NCBI RefSeq assembly: GCF_030362935.1
Contig: NZ_JAUCDY010000012.1
Span: 10,518-74,517, forward strand
Direction of reading: 5' to 3'
DNA: 64,000 nt
Source: Thiopseudomonas acetoxidans
Lineage (GTDB): Bacteria; Pseudomonadota; Gammaproteobacteria; Pseudomonadales; Pseudomonadaceae
Shown: positions 42,091-51,874 of the stretch, in pieces
Layout: every line of letters begins with the position of its first letter
Numbering within the stretch: position 1 is the first letter of the stretch
Notes under the pieces: generated by a model
What the model saw: the letters and a program-made list of their open reading frames with translations, nothing else
Databases searched by the model: none
Told to the model about the DNA's origin: nothing
Made by a program: the position numbers and the translations under genes

Positions 42091-43179
42091 CTAAACAATA
42101 CCTAAGCGTTCCCGCTGATAACTGCCATCCTGTACGCGTTGACACCAGTGTTGGTTAGCCAAATACCATTGTACGGTTTTGCGGATGCCTGATTCAAAAG
42201 ACTCTTGCGGAGTCCAGCCGAGTTCTCGCTCGATCTTGCTGGCGTCAATGGCGTAGCGGCGGTCGTGGCCGGGGCGGTCGCTTACAAAAGTTATCAAACT
42301 TTTGTAATTTTTGATGGTTAATTTCGTATGTTTGACTGGGGCGAGTTCATCAAGTATCGCACAAATTGTTTCCACGACTTCTAAATTAGTTTTTTCGTTG
42401 TGGCCACCGATGTTGTAGGTTTCGCCTATTTTGCCCTCGGTAACGACTTTATAAAGTGCGCGGGCGTGGTCTTCTACGTAGAGCCAGTCACGGATTTGAT
42501 CGCCTTTGCCGTAAATAGGTAAAGGTTTACCTTCGAGCGCATTGAGGATGACCAACGGAATCAGTTTTTCTGGGAAGTGGTAAGGCCCGTAATTGTTAGA
42601 GCAGTTGGTCACTAGCGTGGGTAAGCCGTAAGTGCGCAGCCATGCACGAACCAGATGATCAGAGCTGGCTTTACTCGCCGAGTAAGGGCTGCTGGGCTCG
42701 TAAGTAGTGGTTTCGGTAAACAGCGTTTTAGTTGCACGCGGGTCATCGCTGGGGTGCGGTAGATCGCCATAGACTTCATCGGTAGAGATATGGTGAAAAC
42801 GAAAGCAGTTTTTGCGCGACTCGTCCAACTGCTGCCAGTAGTGGCGGGCAGCTTCGAGCAGCGTATAGGTGCCTACTATATTGGTGTGAATGAATTTAGC
42901 GGGGCCGTCGATGGAGCGATCCACATGACTTTCAGCTGCTAAGTGCATGACTGCATCGGGCTGGTGCTGGGCAAACACAAGGTCTAGTTCTGCACGGTTA
43001 CAGATATCCACCTGCGCAAAGGCATAGCGTGGGTTGTTACTGATCTGGGCTAAGGACTCTAAATTTCCTGCATAGGTCAGCACGTCAACATTGATTACGC
43101 TGTCTTGGGTGTGTTGAATAATATGCCGTACTACCGCAGAGCCAATAAAGCCTGCACCTCCAGTCACCAGTATTTTCAT
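42091..43179 (-). CDS. rmlB: dTDP-glucose 4,6-dehydratase
   Basis: RmlB (RfbB) converts dTDP-glucose to the 4-keto-6-deoxy sugar used for dTDP-rhamnose and other deoxysugars. The 362-residue product has the NAD-binding GGAGFIGS near the start and the catalytic YSASKA, plus the usual STDEVYGDL motif. The ATG giving MKILVTGGAG is chosen over a TTG one codon upstream. The partner genes rmlA, rmlC and rmlD are not next to it, which is unusual for this pathway. Confidence 0.95.
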   Translation of the reverse strand: MKILVTGGAGFIGSAVVRHIIQHTQDSVINVDVLTYAGNLESLAQISNNPRYAFAQVDICNRAELDLVFAQHQPDAVMHLAAESHVDRSIDGPAKFIHTNIVGTYTLLEAARHYWQQLDESRKNCFRFHHISTDEVYGDLPHPSDDPRATKTLFTETTTYEPSSPYSASKASSDHLVRAWLRTYGLPTLVTNCSNNYGPYHFPEKLIPLVILNALEGKPLPIYGKGDQIRDWLYVEDHARALYKVVTEGKIGETYNIGGHNEKTNLEVVETICAILDELAPVKHTKLTIKNYKSLITFVSDRPGHDRRYAIDASKIERELGWTPQESFESGIRKTVQWYLANQHWCQRVQDGSYQRERLGIV

Positions 43180-43235
43180 CAAGCTGTTCCAGTTGTTAAT
43201 TTGTGTTCATGCACGGGTTGATGCTCAGTGATAGC

Positions 43236-43442
43236 TCAATAATGCGGCGGCGGATCGCTTGGGACTTCTGTTAGGTCAGACTGTTGTTCTTGCAGACGCT
43301 GATCCAGTAGCTCCAGTTGTCGCTTGAGCTTATCTATTTGCTGTTGTTGGTCGGCGATGATATCGCTGAGGGTTTGTACGGTATCATCTTGAAAAGCTTG
43401 GTGAATTTCCAAATCTGCTAAGCGTGACTCGAGTGCACTCAT
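43236..43442 (-). CDS. slyX: SlyX family protein
   Basis: A 68-residue, mostly coiled-coil protein (LESRLADLEIHQAFQDDTVQTLSDIIADQQQQIDKLKRQLELL) ending in PPPHY, the hallmark of SlyX. Its function is unknown. The start overlaps the stop of the HIT gene by four bases, so the two are translated together. Confidence 0.9.
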   Translation of the reverse strand: MSALESRLADLEIHQAFQDDTVQTLSDIIADQQQQIDKLKRQLELLDQRLQEQQSDLTEVPSDPPPHY

Positions 43443-43870
43443 GCTGTTTCCTCTTGAGCTACAAAGTTTTCACCTAAAATTTTGCCGATTTGCTTACGTA
43501 GCAGCTGGATTTGCACAGCGCTATAGGGTTCGGCTGTGCCTTTGCCCCAAACCGGCGCAGGCCATGCTGCGTCATTACGCATGCGAGCGACTACGTGCAT
43601 ATGCAGTTGGTTCACCACATTGCCTAAAGTAGCGATGTTCATTTTATCGGCAGCAAAAAGAGTGTTAAGCGCATGGGCTACCTGAGTGGTTTCCTGCCAG
43701 AGTGTTTGCTGCTGTGGCGCGCTGAGCTGGAAAACTTCACTGATATCAGCTTGCCTGGGAACCAGAATTAACCATGGATACCTGCTGTCGTTCATCAATA
43801 AAACGCGGCACAAGGGAAAGTCGCCCAGCCAACAGGTATCATTTTTTAAACGCTCATCTAATACGAACAT
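43439..43870 (-). CDS. HIT domain protein
   Basis: A 143-residue member of the histidine triad superfamily, likely a small nucleotide hydrolase or transferase of unknown substrate. The motif reads NQLHMHVVAR, so the first His of the triad is Gln while the last two are kept; as I recall, this Q-x-H-x-H form is common in one proteobacterial subgroup, so it is not necessarily a defect. It is coupled to slyX by a four-base overlap. Confidence 0.9.
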   Translation of the reverse strand: MFVLDERLKNDTCWLGDFPLCRVLLMNDSRYPWLILVPRQADISEVFQLSAPQQQTLWQETTQVAHALNTLFAADKMNIATLGNVVNQLHMHVVARMRNDAAWPAPVWGKGTAEPYSAVQIQLLRKQIGKILGENFVAQEETA

Positions 43871-43900
43871 AGTTGCCTCGTGACTTGCTTAGCTAAATTT

Positions 43901-45283
<1,383 letters not shown>

Positions 45284-45495
45284 GGGGCTGTCCGAGATAA
45301 AGAGTATTGGGCCTGCTAGGGTTTTCAATAGCGGCGCCAAGAACGTTGCAGTGTACAGTATCCGTTAATATGCGTCAGGAAAAAGCAGTCTATACAGGCT
45401 GAGCAAACTGGCGCCTGTACAATAGATACTTTATTATGCGGCTGCACTAAAGCGTGTAAAATGTAGCATGCAGTAACCTTTATTTAACGGACGCC

Positions 45496-47325
45496 ATGTC
45501 TAGCTCCTTCGATGCCAATAGCTTTCTACGCCAATGTACCCAACGTCCCGGGGTGTACCGGATGTTGGATGCTGCCGGCACGCTGCTGTATATCGGCAAA
45601 GCCAAGAATCTAAAAAACCGTCTGTCGAGTTATTTTAAAAGCGGTCAGTTGTCGCCAAAAACGGCAGCATTGGTGGCAAAAATTGCCCAGATCGAAACCA
45701 CTATTACCACCAATGAAACTGAGGCGTTGTTACTTGAACAAACACTGATTAAAAAGTGGCGGCCACCGTACAATATTTTGCTACGCGATGATAAATCCTA
45801 TCCGTATGTAGTGCTGAGCAATGATGAGTTTCCCAGTCTAAGTATCCAGCGTGGAATACGTAAAGGGCAGGGACGCTATTTTGGCCCTTATCCCAGCACA
45901 GGTGCTATTCGTGAAAGTCTGAGCCTGTTACAAAAAGCCTTTCATGTGCGTCAGTGTAGCGACAGCTTTTACCGCAATCGCAGCCGCCCTTGTTTGCAAT
46001 ACCAGATCAAACGTTGCAAAGCCCCCTGTGTTGGTTTCGTCAGCGAAGCAGAATATGCCGAAGATGTAAGGCTGTCGGTGTTGTTTTTGGAAGGGCGCAG
46101 CGACAGCTTGGCGCAAGAGTTAAGCCAGCGGATGGAGCAGGCTTCAGTCGAGTTAGAGTTTGAACAGGCCGCACAATATCGTGACCAAATTAGCCTAATT
46201 CGCCGCGTGCAAGATCAGCATAGCATGGAAGGCGGGCACGGCAATGTGGATGTGATTGCCGTGTATAGCTTGCCCGGCGGTGCTTGTGTGCATGTGTTGA
46301 CCGTGCGCGATGGGCGGGTGCTTGGTGGTAAAAATTACTACCCGAAAATTGCGATTGAACAAGACAGTGCTGATATTTTGAATGCTTTTTTAGGTCAGTA
46401 TTACTTGTCGGGCCGTCAGCTAGAATTACCCGATGACATCATTGTGAATCAGCCGCATGAGGATTTCCCTACCCTGATAAACGCCATCTTTCAGCTGCAC
46501 AACAAGCAGTTGCATATAAGCCATCAAGTACGCGGTATGCGTGCACGTTGGCAGCGCTTGGCGGTGACTAATGCAGAGCATGCCATTCAGGCGCGCCTCA
46601 GCAGCCAAAGCCAGATTGAACAGCGTTTCAATTTGCTGGCCGAGGCGCTCAACGAGGAAGAAGTCAAGCGCATTGAATGCTTTGATATCAGCCATACCCA
46701 GGGCGAAGCAACTGTGGCGTCTTGCGTGGTGTTTGAGCAGGCGGGACCGCGTAAAGCAGATTATCGCCGCTTTAATATCAGCGGCATTACGCCCGGCGAT
46801 GACTATGCCGCTATGCATCAAGCTTTGCTGCGTCGTTTTGCCAAGCACGAGAGTGACAGTGGGCAGTTGCCTGATGTTCTGTTGATTGACGGCGGTAAAG
46901 GTCAGTTGCAGATGGCGCGTGAAGTACTGCAGGAGTTAGCAATCCAAGAGATTACGCTGGTTGGTGTCGCCAAGGGTGTTACGCGTAAGGCGGGCATGGA
47001 AACGCTGTTCTTAAATGACAGCCAAACGATTCTTAGTTTGGATGAGCATTCGCCAGCGCTGCATTTGATTCAGCAGGTGCGTGACGAGGCGCATCGTTTT
47101 GCTATTACGGGGCATCGTGCCCGGCGTGCCAAGACGCGCAATACTTCGACTTTAGAAGGAATTCCGGGTATTGGCCCTAAACGGCGGCGAGAGCTGCTAA
47201 ACTATTTCGGCGGTTTGCAGGAGCTTTCACGAGCAAGTGTGGACGAAATTGCCAAGACGCCCGGAATAAGTGCCAGTCTTGCGCAAAATATTTATAGCGC
47301 GCTGCACAACGACTCGCCTACTTAA
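45496..47325 (+). CDS. uvrC: excinuclease ABC subunit UvrC
   Basis: UvrC makes the two incisions in nucleotide excision repair. The 609 residues include the GIY-YIG nuclease (PGVYRMLDAAGTLLYIGKAKNLKNR, near residue 16), the UVR motif with LEFEQAAQYRDQI, the RNase H-like C-terminal nuclease (ECFDISHTQGE and LLIDGGKGQL) and a helix-hairpin-helix tail. pgsA follows closely. gacA, which precedes uvrC in Pseudomonas and E. coli (uvrY), is not here. Confidence 0.97.
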   Translation: MSSSFDANSFLRQCTQRPGVYRMLDAAGTLLYIGKAKNLKNRLSSYFKSGQLSPKTAALVAKIAQIETTITTNETEALLLEQTLIKKWRPPYNILLRDDKSYPYVVLSNDEFPSLSIQRGIRKGQGRYFGPYPSTGAIRESLSLLQKAFHVRQCSDSFYRNRSRPCLQYQIKRCKAPCVGFVSEAEYAEDVRLSVLFLEGRSDSLAQELSQRMEQASVELEFEQAAQYRDQISLIRRVQDQHSMEGGHGNVDVIAVYSLPGGACVHVLTVRDGRVLGGKNYYPKIAIEQDSADILNAFLGQYYLSGRQLELPDDIIVNQPHEDFPTLINAIFQLHNKQLHISHQVRGMRARWQRLAVTNAEHAIQARLSSQSQIEQRFNLLAEALNEEEVKRIECFDISHTQGEATVASCVVFEQAGPRKADYRRFNISGITPGDDYAAMHQALLRRFAKHESDSGQLPDVLLIDGGKGQLQMAREVLQELAIQEITLVGVAKGVTRKAGMETLFLNDSQTILSLDEHSPALHLIQQVRDEAHRFAITGHRARRAKTRNTSTLEGIPGIGPKRRRELLNYFGGLQELSRASVDEIAKTPGISASLAQNIYSALHNDSPT

Positions 47326-47349
47326 ACATTGATTGGTAAGACCTATTCC

Positions 47350-47904
47350 ATGAACATTCCTAACATTCTTACAATCATGCGTGTGGCGCTGATTCCGGTG
47401 CTTGTTCTGCTGTTTTTGTTGCCTTTTAAGTGGAGTTATTTGGCGGCCAGTGCAGTGTTTGCTCTTGCTAGTGTTACTGACTGGCTAGATGGATACTTGG
47501 CGCGTAAGTTAGAGCAGAGCACCTCTTTAGGCGCGTTTCTTGATCCGGTTGCGGATAAATTGCTGGTAGCGACGGCTTTGGTACTGTTGGCGCAGCAACA
47601 CCATAATCTTTATTTAACTTTGCCGGCGCTAATTATTATTTGTCGTGAAATAGTCGTCTCCGCACTGCGCGAATGGATGGCCGAGCTGGGTAAGCGTAAC
47701 AAGGTTGCCGTTTCTAGCTTGGGGAAGTGGAAAACTGCGGCGCAAATGGTAGCACTACTTATCTTGCTTGCGAATCCGCCAGAGCTTACTCCGTGGGTTG
47801 TTTCTGGTTATGTGTTATTGAATTTTTCTGCCGTACTGACGCTGTGGTCAATGATGATTTATGTGAAAGCGGCTTCGCCATACTTCAACAGTGAATCAGA
47901 GTAG
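47350..47904 (+). CDS. pgsA: CDP-diacylglycerol-glycerol-3-phosphate 3-phosphatidyltransferase
   Basis: PgsA makes phosphatidylglycerophosphate, the first committed step to phosphatidylglycerol and cardiolipin. The 184 residues contain the CDP-alcohol transferase motif DGYLAR followed by GAFLDPVADKLL, and several membrane segments. The ATG giving MNIPNILTIMRVALIP is chosen over an upstream ATT/TTG-type start. It follows uvrC, as in many gammaproteobacteria, and two tRNA genes come next. Confidence 0.96.
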   Translation: MNIPNILTIMRVALIPVLVLLFLLPFKWSYLAASAVFALASVTDWLDGYLARKLEQSTSLGAFLDPVADKLLVATALVLLAQQHHNLYLTLPALIIICREIVVSALREWMAELGKRNKVAVSSLGKWKTAAQMVALLILLANPPELTPWVVSGYVLLNFSAVLTLWSMMIYVKAASPYFNSESE

Positions 47905-47974
47905 AGGCTGCATAGTGTTTTGTTTGATTGTGGTTCGGGAAAGAGCAATACACAAAAACATTGCAGTAAAAGGC

Positions 47975-48002
47975 TTGACTCGCGTCTAAGAATTGTTAGA
48001 AT
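47975..48002 (+). promoter_or_regulatory. promoter of the tRNA-Gly/tRNA-Cys unit
   Basis: TTGACT and TAGAAT spaced by 16 bases are followed by a GC-containing discriminator, as expected for a stable RNA promoter. The first tRNA begins about 22 bases after the -10. Confidence 0.7.
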
Positions 48003-48023
48003 ACCGTCCGTCACCGAGACAGT

Positions 48024-48099
48024 GCGGGAATAGCTCAGCTGGTAGAGCACAACCTTGCCAAGGTTGGGGTCGCGAGTTCGAATCTCGTTTCCCGCTCCA
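48024..48099 (+). tRNA. tRNA-Gly (GCC)
   Basis: A 76-base cloverleaf with acceptor GCGGGAA/TTCCCGC, D arm with AGCTCAGCTGGTAGAGC, anticodon loop TTGCCAA (anticodon GCC), T loop GTTCGAATC and an encoded CCA end. It lies downstream of pgsA with tRNA-Cys, a familiar Pseudomonas arrangement. Confidence 0.97.
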
Positions 48100-48143
48100 G
48101 TTTTAATTACGAATGCGCCGCGTTTTAGCGGCGTTTTTGTTTA

Positions 48144-48218
48144 GGCCGGGTGGCAGAATGGCTCATGCAGCGGATTGCAAATCCGTGAATGCCGGTTCGA
48201 TTCCGGCCTCGGCCTCCA
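48144..48218 (+). tRNA. tRNA-Cys (GCA)
   Basis: A 75-base cloverleaf with acceptor GGCCGGG/CTCGGCC (one G-T pair), anticodon stem CGGAT/ATCCG around TTGCAAA (anticodon GCA), T loop GGTTCGATT and an encoded CCA end. A tRNA-Leu that often follows in Pseudomonas is not present; a terminator comes directly after. Confidence 0.96.
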
Positions 48219-48221
48219 TTC

Positions 48222-48254
48222 AAAAAAGCCTCAAACTCAGGTTTGGGGTTTTTT
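48222..48254 (+). terminator. terminator of the tRNA unit
   Basis: The arms AAAAAAGCCTCAAAC and GTTTGGGGTTTTTT pair around a TCAG loop, with two G-T pairs, and end in seven T. It starts three bases after the tRNA-Cys CCA. Confidence 0.85.
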
Positions 48255-48461
48255 TATGTGATAAATTGTTGAGTTACCAATGCTAATACGCTTAGTGGGT
48301 TTGTGCCGGTAGGGGATACGATTTTCGCGCATATAGCAGATGCATCTCTAAGCTAGCTAGACTGTTATCAAGAATTGCTGAATATAACCTGAACAGGATA
48401 TCTGTTGTTCTCGCAATCTATATACAACTTAGGTATGCTACCTGCCGTTAAAAAATACAAC

Positions 48462-48485
48462 TTGCTGGCTAAGCGAAGCTAGCAA
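48462..48485 (+). promoter_or_regulatory. hairpin in the oprD-like 5' leader
   Basis: TTGCTGGCT pairs with AGCTAGCAA (one G-T pair) around an AAGCGA loop. AATACAAC occurs on both sides of the stem. It lies about 20 bases before the AGGAGC ribosome binding site and may affect translation of the porin. The rest of the roughly 260-base spacer after the tRNA terminator shows nothing clear. Confidence 0.35.
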
Positions 48486-48517
48486 TACAACAATCTGTTC
48501 AACTAGGAGCACATTCT

Positions 48518-49855
48518 ATGCAAAAGATGAAGTGGAGCGTTATTGCTTTCGCCGTTGCTGCCGCCAGCACCCAAATGGCTGCTGCCAGCCAACAATCAGA
48601 GTCACAGGGTTTTATCGAAGACAGCAAGCTGGACCTGCATGCACGTACTCTGTACTTTAATCGTGATTTTCGTAACGGTGCTACCAACGTAAGCCCTGCA
48701 AACGCAGTAAAAGGCCAGCGTAAAGGCTATCGTGAAGAGACCGGTTTAGGCTTAAAAGCTATTTACGAGTCCGGCTTTACTCAGGGTACTGTTGGTTTTG
48801 GTGTTGATGCCTTTGGTTTGCAGGGTATCAAGTTAGATTCAGGTGGCGGTCGTCATCATGAAGACATGGGTATGTTCCCAACTGACGGTCGTTCAGGCAA
48901 AGCACAGGACAACTACAGCCAAGCTGGCGGTGCAGTTAAAGCACGCTTGTCCAACACTACACTGAAGTACGGTGAGCAGTTTGTAGATCTGCCGGTACTG
49001 TCAACTGACGATTCGCGTCTGCTGCCAGAAACCACCACAGGTTTCTTGGTAACCAGCAACGAAATTGAAGGCCTAGAGTTGCATGCGGGTCATTTCACAG
49101 CTTTGACTGCAATGGATCAGACTTTCCATGACAGTTCTAACAATGGTCAGCTACGTTCTATTGATTTAGTGGGTGGTCGTTACAACATTACTGACGATCT
49201 AAGCACTGCATACTACTACTCAGATGCAGACCTAGGACACAAAGGTGCTGGTCGCCGAAAAGCTAAAAAGCACTACTTAAATGTTAATTACAACTACCCG
49301 ATTGCTGAGAATCAGAGCTTTGCAGTTGATTTCAATGCTTACAGCACGCGTTTCAACGCGAAAGATGAAGCTCGTGGCGAGCGTACTACCAAAAACAACG
49401 TACGTAGCTTGGCATTTGCCTACAACCTAGGTGCACACACCTTCACTGTAGCGCGTCAGTGCGTAGAGGGTAATCATGATGCTGGTTACGAGTACGGTTA
49501 TGACGGTGGTGGTTCAGTTTACTTAGCGAACGACGTTCAGTACACCGGCTTTCACCAGAAAGGTGAAGTATCTAATCAAGTACGTTATGACTTAGATTTG
49601 GAAACCTTTGGTGTTCCTGGCCTAAGCTTTATGACTCGTTATGTGCGCGGTTCAAAAATTGCTAGCGACGGTAACCGTCACCAGGGTAAAAACTGGGAGC
49701 GTGATATCGATGTTCGCTACGTAGTACAGAGCGGTGTGGCTAAGGACCTGTCCTTGCACGTACGTAATGCTACTTACCGTGCCAACGATGCAGCTGGAAA
49801 CCCAGACATCAACGAAGTACGCTTCATTGCTGAGTACCCATTAAGCATTCTGTAA
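48518..49855 (+). CDS. OprD-family outer membrane porin
   Basis: OprD-type porins are 18-strand channels for amino acids, peptides or small carboxylates; the substrate here cannot be told from sequence. The 445 residues begin with a signal peptide (KWSVIAFAVAAASTQMAAA), then the family opening FIEDSKLDLHARTLYFNRDFRNG, and later GHFTALTAMDQ and the closing NEVRFIAEYPLSIL. The AGGAG site is well placed. proS lies next to it, as oprD lies near proS in P. aeruginosa from memory; true orthology to OprD is not shown. Confidence 0.92.
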   Translation: MQKMKWSVIAFAVAAASTQMAAASQQSESQGFIEDSKLDLHARTLYFNRDFRNGATNVSPANAVKGQRKGYREETGLGLKAIYESGFTQGTVGFGVDAFGLQGIKLDSGGGRHHEDMGMFPTDGRSGKAQDNYSQAGGAVKARLSNTTLKYGEQFVDLPVLSTDDSRLLPETTTGFLVTSNEIEGLELHAGHFTALTAMDQTFHDSSNNGQLRSIDLVGGRYNITDDLSTAYYYSDADLGHKGAGRRKAKKHYLNVNYNYPIAENQSFAVDFNAYSTRFNAKDEARGERTTKNNVRSLAFAYNLGAHTFTVARQCVEGNHDAGYEYGYDGGGSVYLANDVQYTGFHQKGEVSNQVRYDLDLETFGVPGLSFMTRYVRGSKIASDGNRHQGKNWERDIDVRYVVQSGVAKDLSLHVRNATYRANDAAGNPDINEVRFIAEYPLSIL

Positions 49856-49883
49856 TGCTGATGCGGTAAGTATGCAATACATA

Positions 49884-49907
49884 GAAACCCAGCCTCGGCT
49901 GGGTTTC
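49884..49907 (+). terminator. terminator after the porin gene
   Basis: The perfect ten-pair stem GAAACCCAGC/GCTGGGTTTC with a CTCG loop is followed by a short, mixed T-rich sequence. Confidence 0.75.
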
Positions 49908-50071
49908 TTGCCTTCGGGCTAGTAAAAATTACATATGACATGCGCTAAAACGGCACAGTAGTACAGAAATTAGCCGCTCTGTATATTGCTGCCATAGAAG
50001 GCATAAATCCGCTACAATACCCGCCTTGCAATCTAACCACTCACACATTTCATCAGTCGATACGAAAAACT

Positions 50072-51787
50072 ATGCGCACCAGTCAATACCTTATTGCCAC
50101 TTTAAAAGAAACCCCTGCCGACGCGGTGGTGATTAGTCACCAGTTGATGCTGCGTGCGGGAATGATTCGCCGACTAGCTTCTGGTCTGTACACTTGGTTG
50201 CCGCTAGGTTTGCGCGCATTGCGTAAAGCAGAAGCCGTTGTGCGCGAGGAAATGAATGCGGCTGGCGCCTTGGAAGTATTGATGCCAGCGGTTCAGCCAG
50301 CTGAGCTGTGGCAGGAGTCGGGACGTTGGGAAGAGTATGGCCCGGAATTGCTGCGTTTAAAAGATCGCCATCAGCGAGAATTTTGTGTCGGCCCAACTCA
50401 CGAAGAAGTGATTACGGATTTAGCGCGCAACGAGCTTAGTAGTTACAAGCAATTACCGATTAATTTTTATCAAATCCAAACGAAATTCCGCGATGAAATT
50501 CGTCCGCGTTTCGGCCTGATGCGTGGCCGTGAATTTATTATGAAAGATGCCTATTCATTTCACATGGACCAAGCGTCGCTGCAGCAAACCTATGATCGTA
50601 TGCATCAAGCGTATTGCAATATTTTCACCCGTTTAGGCCTGAACTTCCGCCCTGTTGAGGCAGATACGGGATCCATCGGCGGTACAGGTTCCCATGAGTT
50701 TCATGTGTTGGCACAGTCAGGTGAAGATGATATTGCCTTTAGTACTCAATCAAATTACGCCGCTAACATTGAAAAAGCTGAGGCGATGCCTCGCGAAAGC
50801 AGCCGTCCTGCACCTAGTGAAGAATTGCGCCTGCAGGATACGCCTGATACCAAGACTATTGATGACCTAGTGCAACAGTTTAATTTGCCTATCGAAAAAA
50901 CCGTCAAAACTCTGGTGGTGCATGGCGCTGAAGAAGGCACTTTGGTTGCTTTAGTGATACGTGGTGATCACACGTTGAATGAAATTAAGGCCGCCAATTT
51001 ACCGCACGTATCAAGGCCACTTGTGTTTGCCACAGATGCAGAAATTCATGCCGCCGTGGGTGCCAACCCTGGCTCATTGGGGCCGAAAGATTTAGCGATT
51101 CCTTGCATTATTGACCGCAGCGTTCAGTTTATGAGCGATTTTGCCGCCGGTGCCAATCAAGAAGGTAAACACTGGTTTGGCCTAAACTGGGAGCGTGATT
51201 TACCGCTTCCTGAAGTGGCGGATTTGCGTAATGTGGTGGCTGGCGATCCGAGCCCTGACGGGCAGGGTGTGCTGGAAATTAAACGCGGTATCGAAGTGGG
51301 GCATATTTTCCAGTTGGGCACTAAATACAGTGAAGCGCTGGGTTGTACGGTGATGGGTGAAAACGGCAAGCCGACCGTCCTGACTATGGGCTGCTATGGT
51401 ATTGGTGTATCGCGCGTTGTTGCCGCTGCTGTTGAGCAAAACCATGATGAGCGCGGCATTATTTGGCCGGATGCGCTGGCGCCTTTCCACGTTGCTTTAG
51501 TACCCATGAAATATGACAACCCTGACGTACGTGAAGCAACTGATACGCTTTATGCGCAGTTGACTGCGGCGGGCGTTGAAGTGTTGTTGGATGACCGAGA
51601 CAAAAAAACCAGTCCTGGGGTGAAGTTCGCTGATATGGAACTGATGGGAATTCCGCACCGCATCGTAGTGAGCGAGAAAGGTATTGCTGCTGGCAGTTAT
51701 GAGTATAAAGGCCGTCGTGATAGTGAAACCCAAGCAGTAGCGGTTGATGAAGTGGTGACGTTTTTGCTTACAAAAATCACTGTTTAA
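50072..51787 (+). CDS. proS: prolyl-tRNA synthetase, bacterial type
   Basis: ProRS charges tRNA-Pro. The 571-residue class II enzyme has motif 1/2 regions (GLYTWLPLGLRALRK and FRDEIRPRFGLMRGREFIMKDAYSFH), the YbaK-like editing insertion near residues 240-380 that hydrolyses Ala-tRNA-Pro, and the GCYGIGVSRVVAA motif 3 with a C-terminal anticodon domain. Length is typical. Confidence 0.97.
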   Translation: MRTSQYLIATLKETPADAVVISHQLMLRAGMIRRLASGLYTWLPLGLRALRKAEAVVREEMNAAGALEVLMPAVQPAELWQESGRWEEYGPELLRLKDRHQREFCVGPTHEEVITDLARNELSSYKQLPINFYQIQTKFRDEIRPRFGLMRGREFIMKDAYSFHMDQASLQQTYDRMHQAYCNIFTRLGLNFRPVEADTGSIGGTGSHEFHVLAQSGEDDIAFSTQSNYAANIEKAEAMPRESSRPAPSEELRLQDTPDTKTIDDLVQQFNLPIEKTVKTLVVHGAEEGTLVALVIRGDHTLNEIKAANLPHVSRPLVFATDAEIHAAVGANPGSLGPKDLAIPCIIDRSVQFMSDFAAGANQEGKHWFGLNWERDLPLPEVADLRNVVAGDPSPDGQGVLEIKRGIEVGHIFQLGTKYSEALGCTVMGENGKPTVLTMGCYGIGVSRVVAAAVEQNHDERGIIWPDALAPFHVALVPMKYDNPDVREATDTLYAQLTAAGVEVLLDDRDKKTSPGVKFADMELMGIPHRIVVSEKGIAAGSYEYKGRRDSETQAVAVDEVVTFLLTKITV

Positions 51788-51874
51788 TATAGAGCACAGA
51801 TAGACTCGCGCAGCATTTATACAGCAAACACGCTAAGATGTTGACCTGAATTTAGCTAAAAAAGACACAGTTAT

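Noticed and set aside
43182..43182. TTG start one codon before the rmlB ATG
   Set aside because: The ATG gives the conserved MKILVTGGAG start of the family; the TTG adds nothing.
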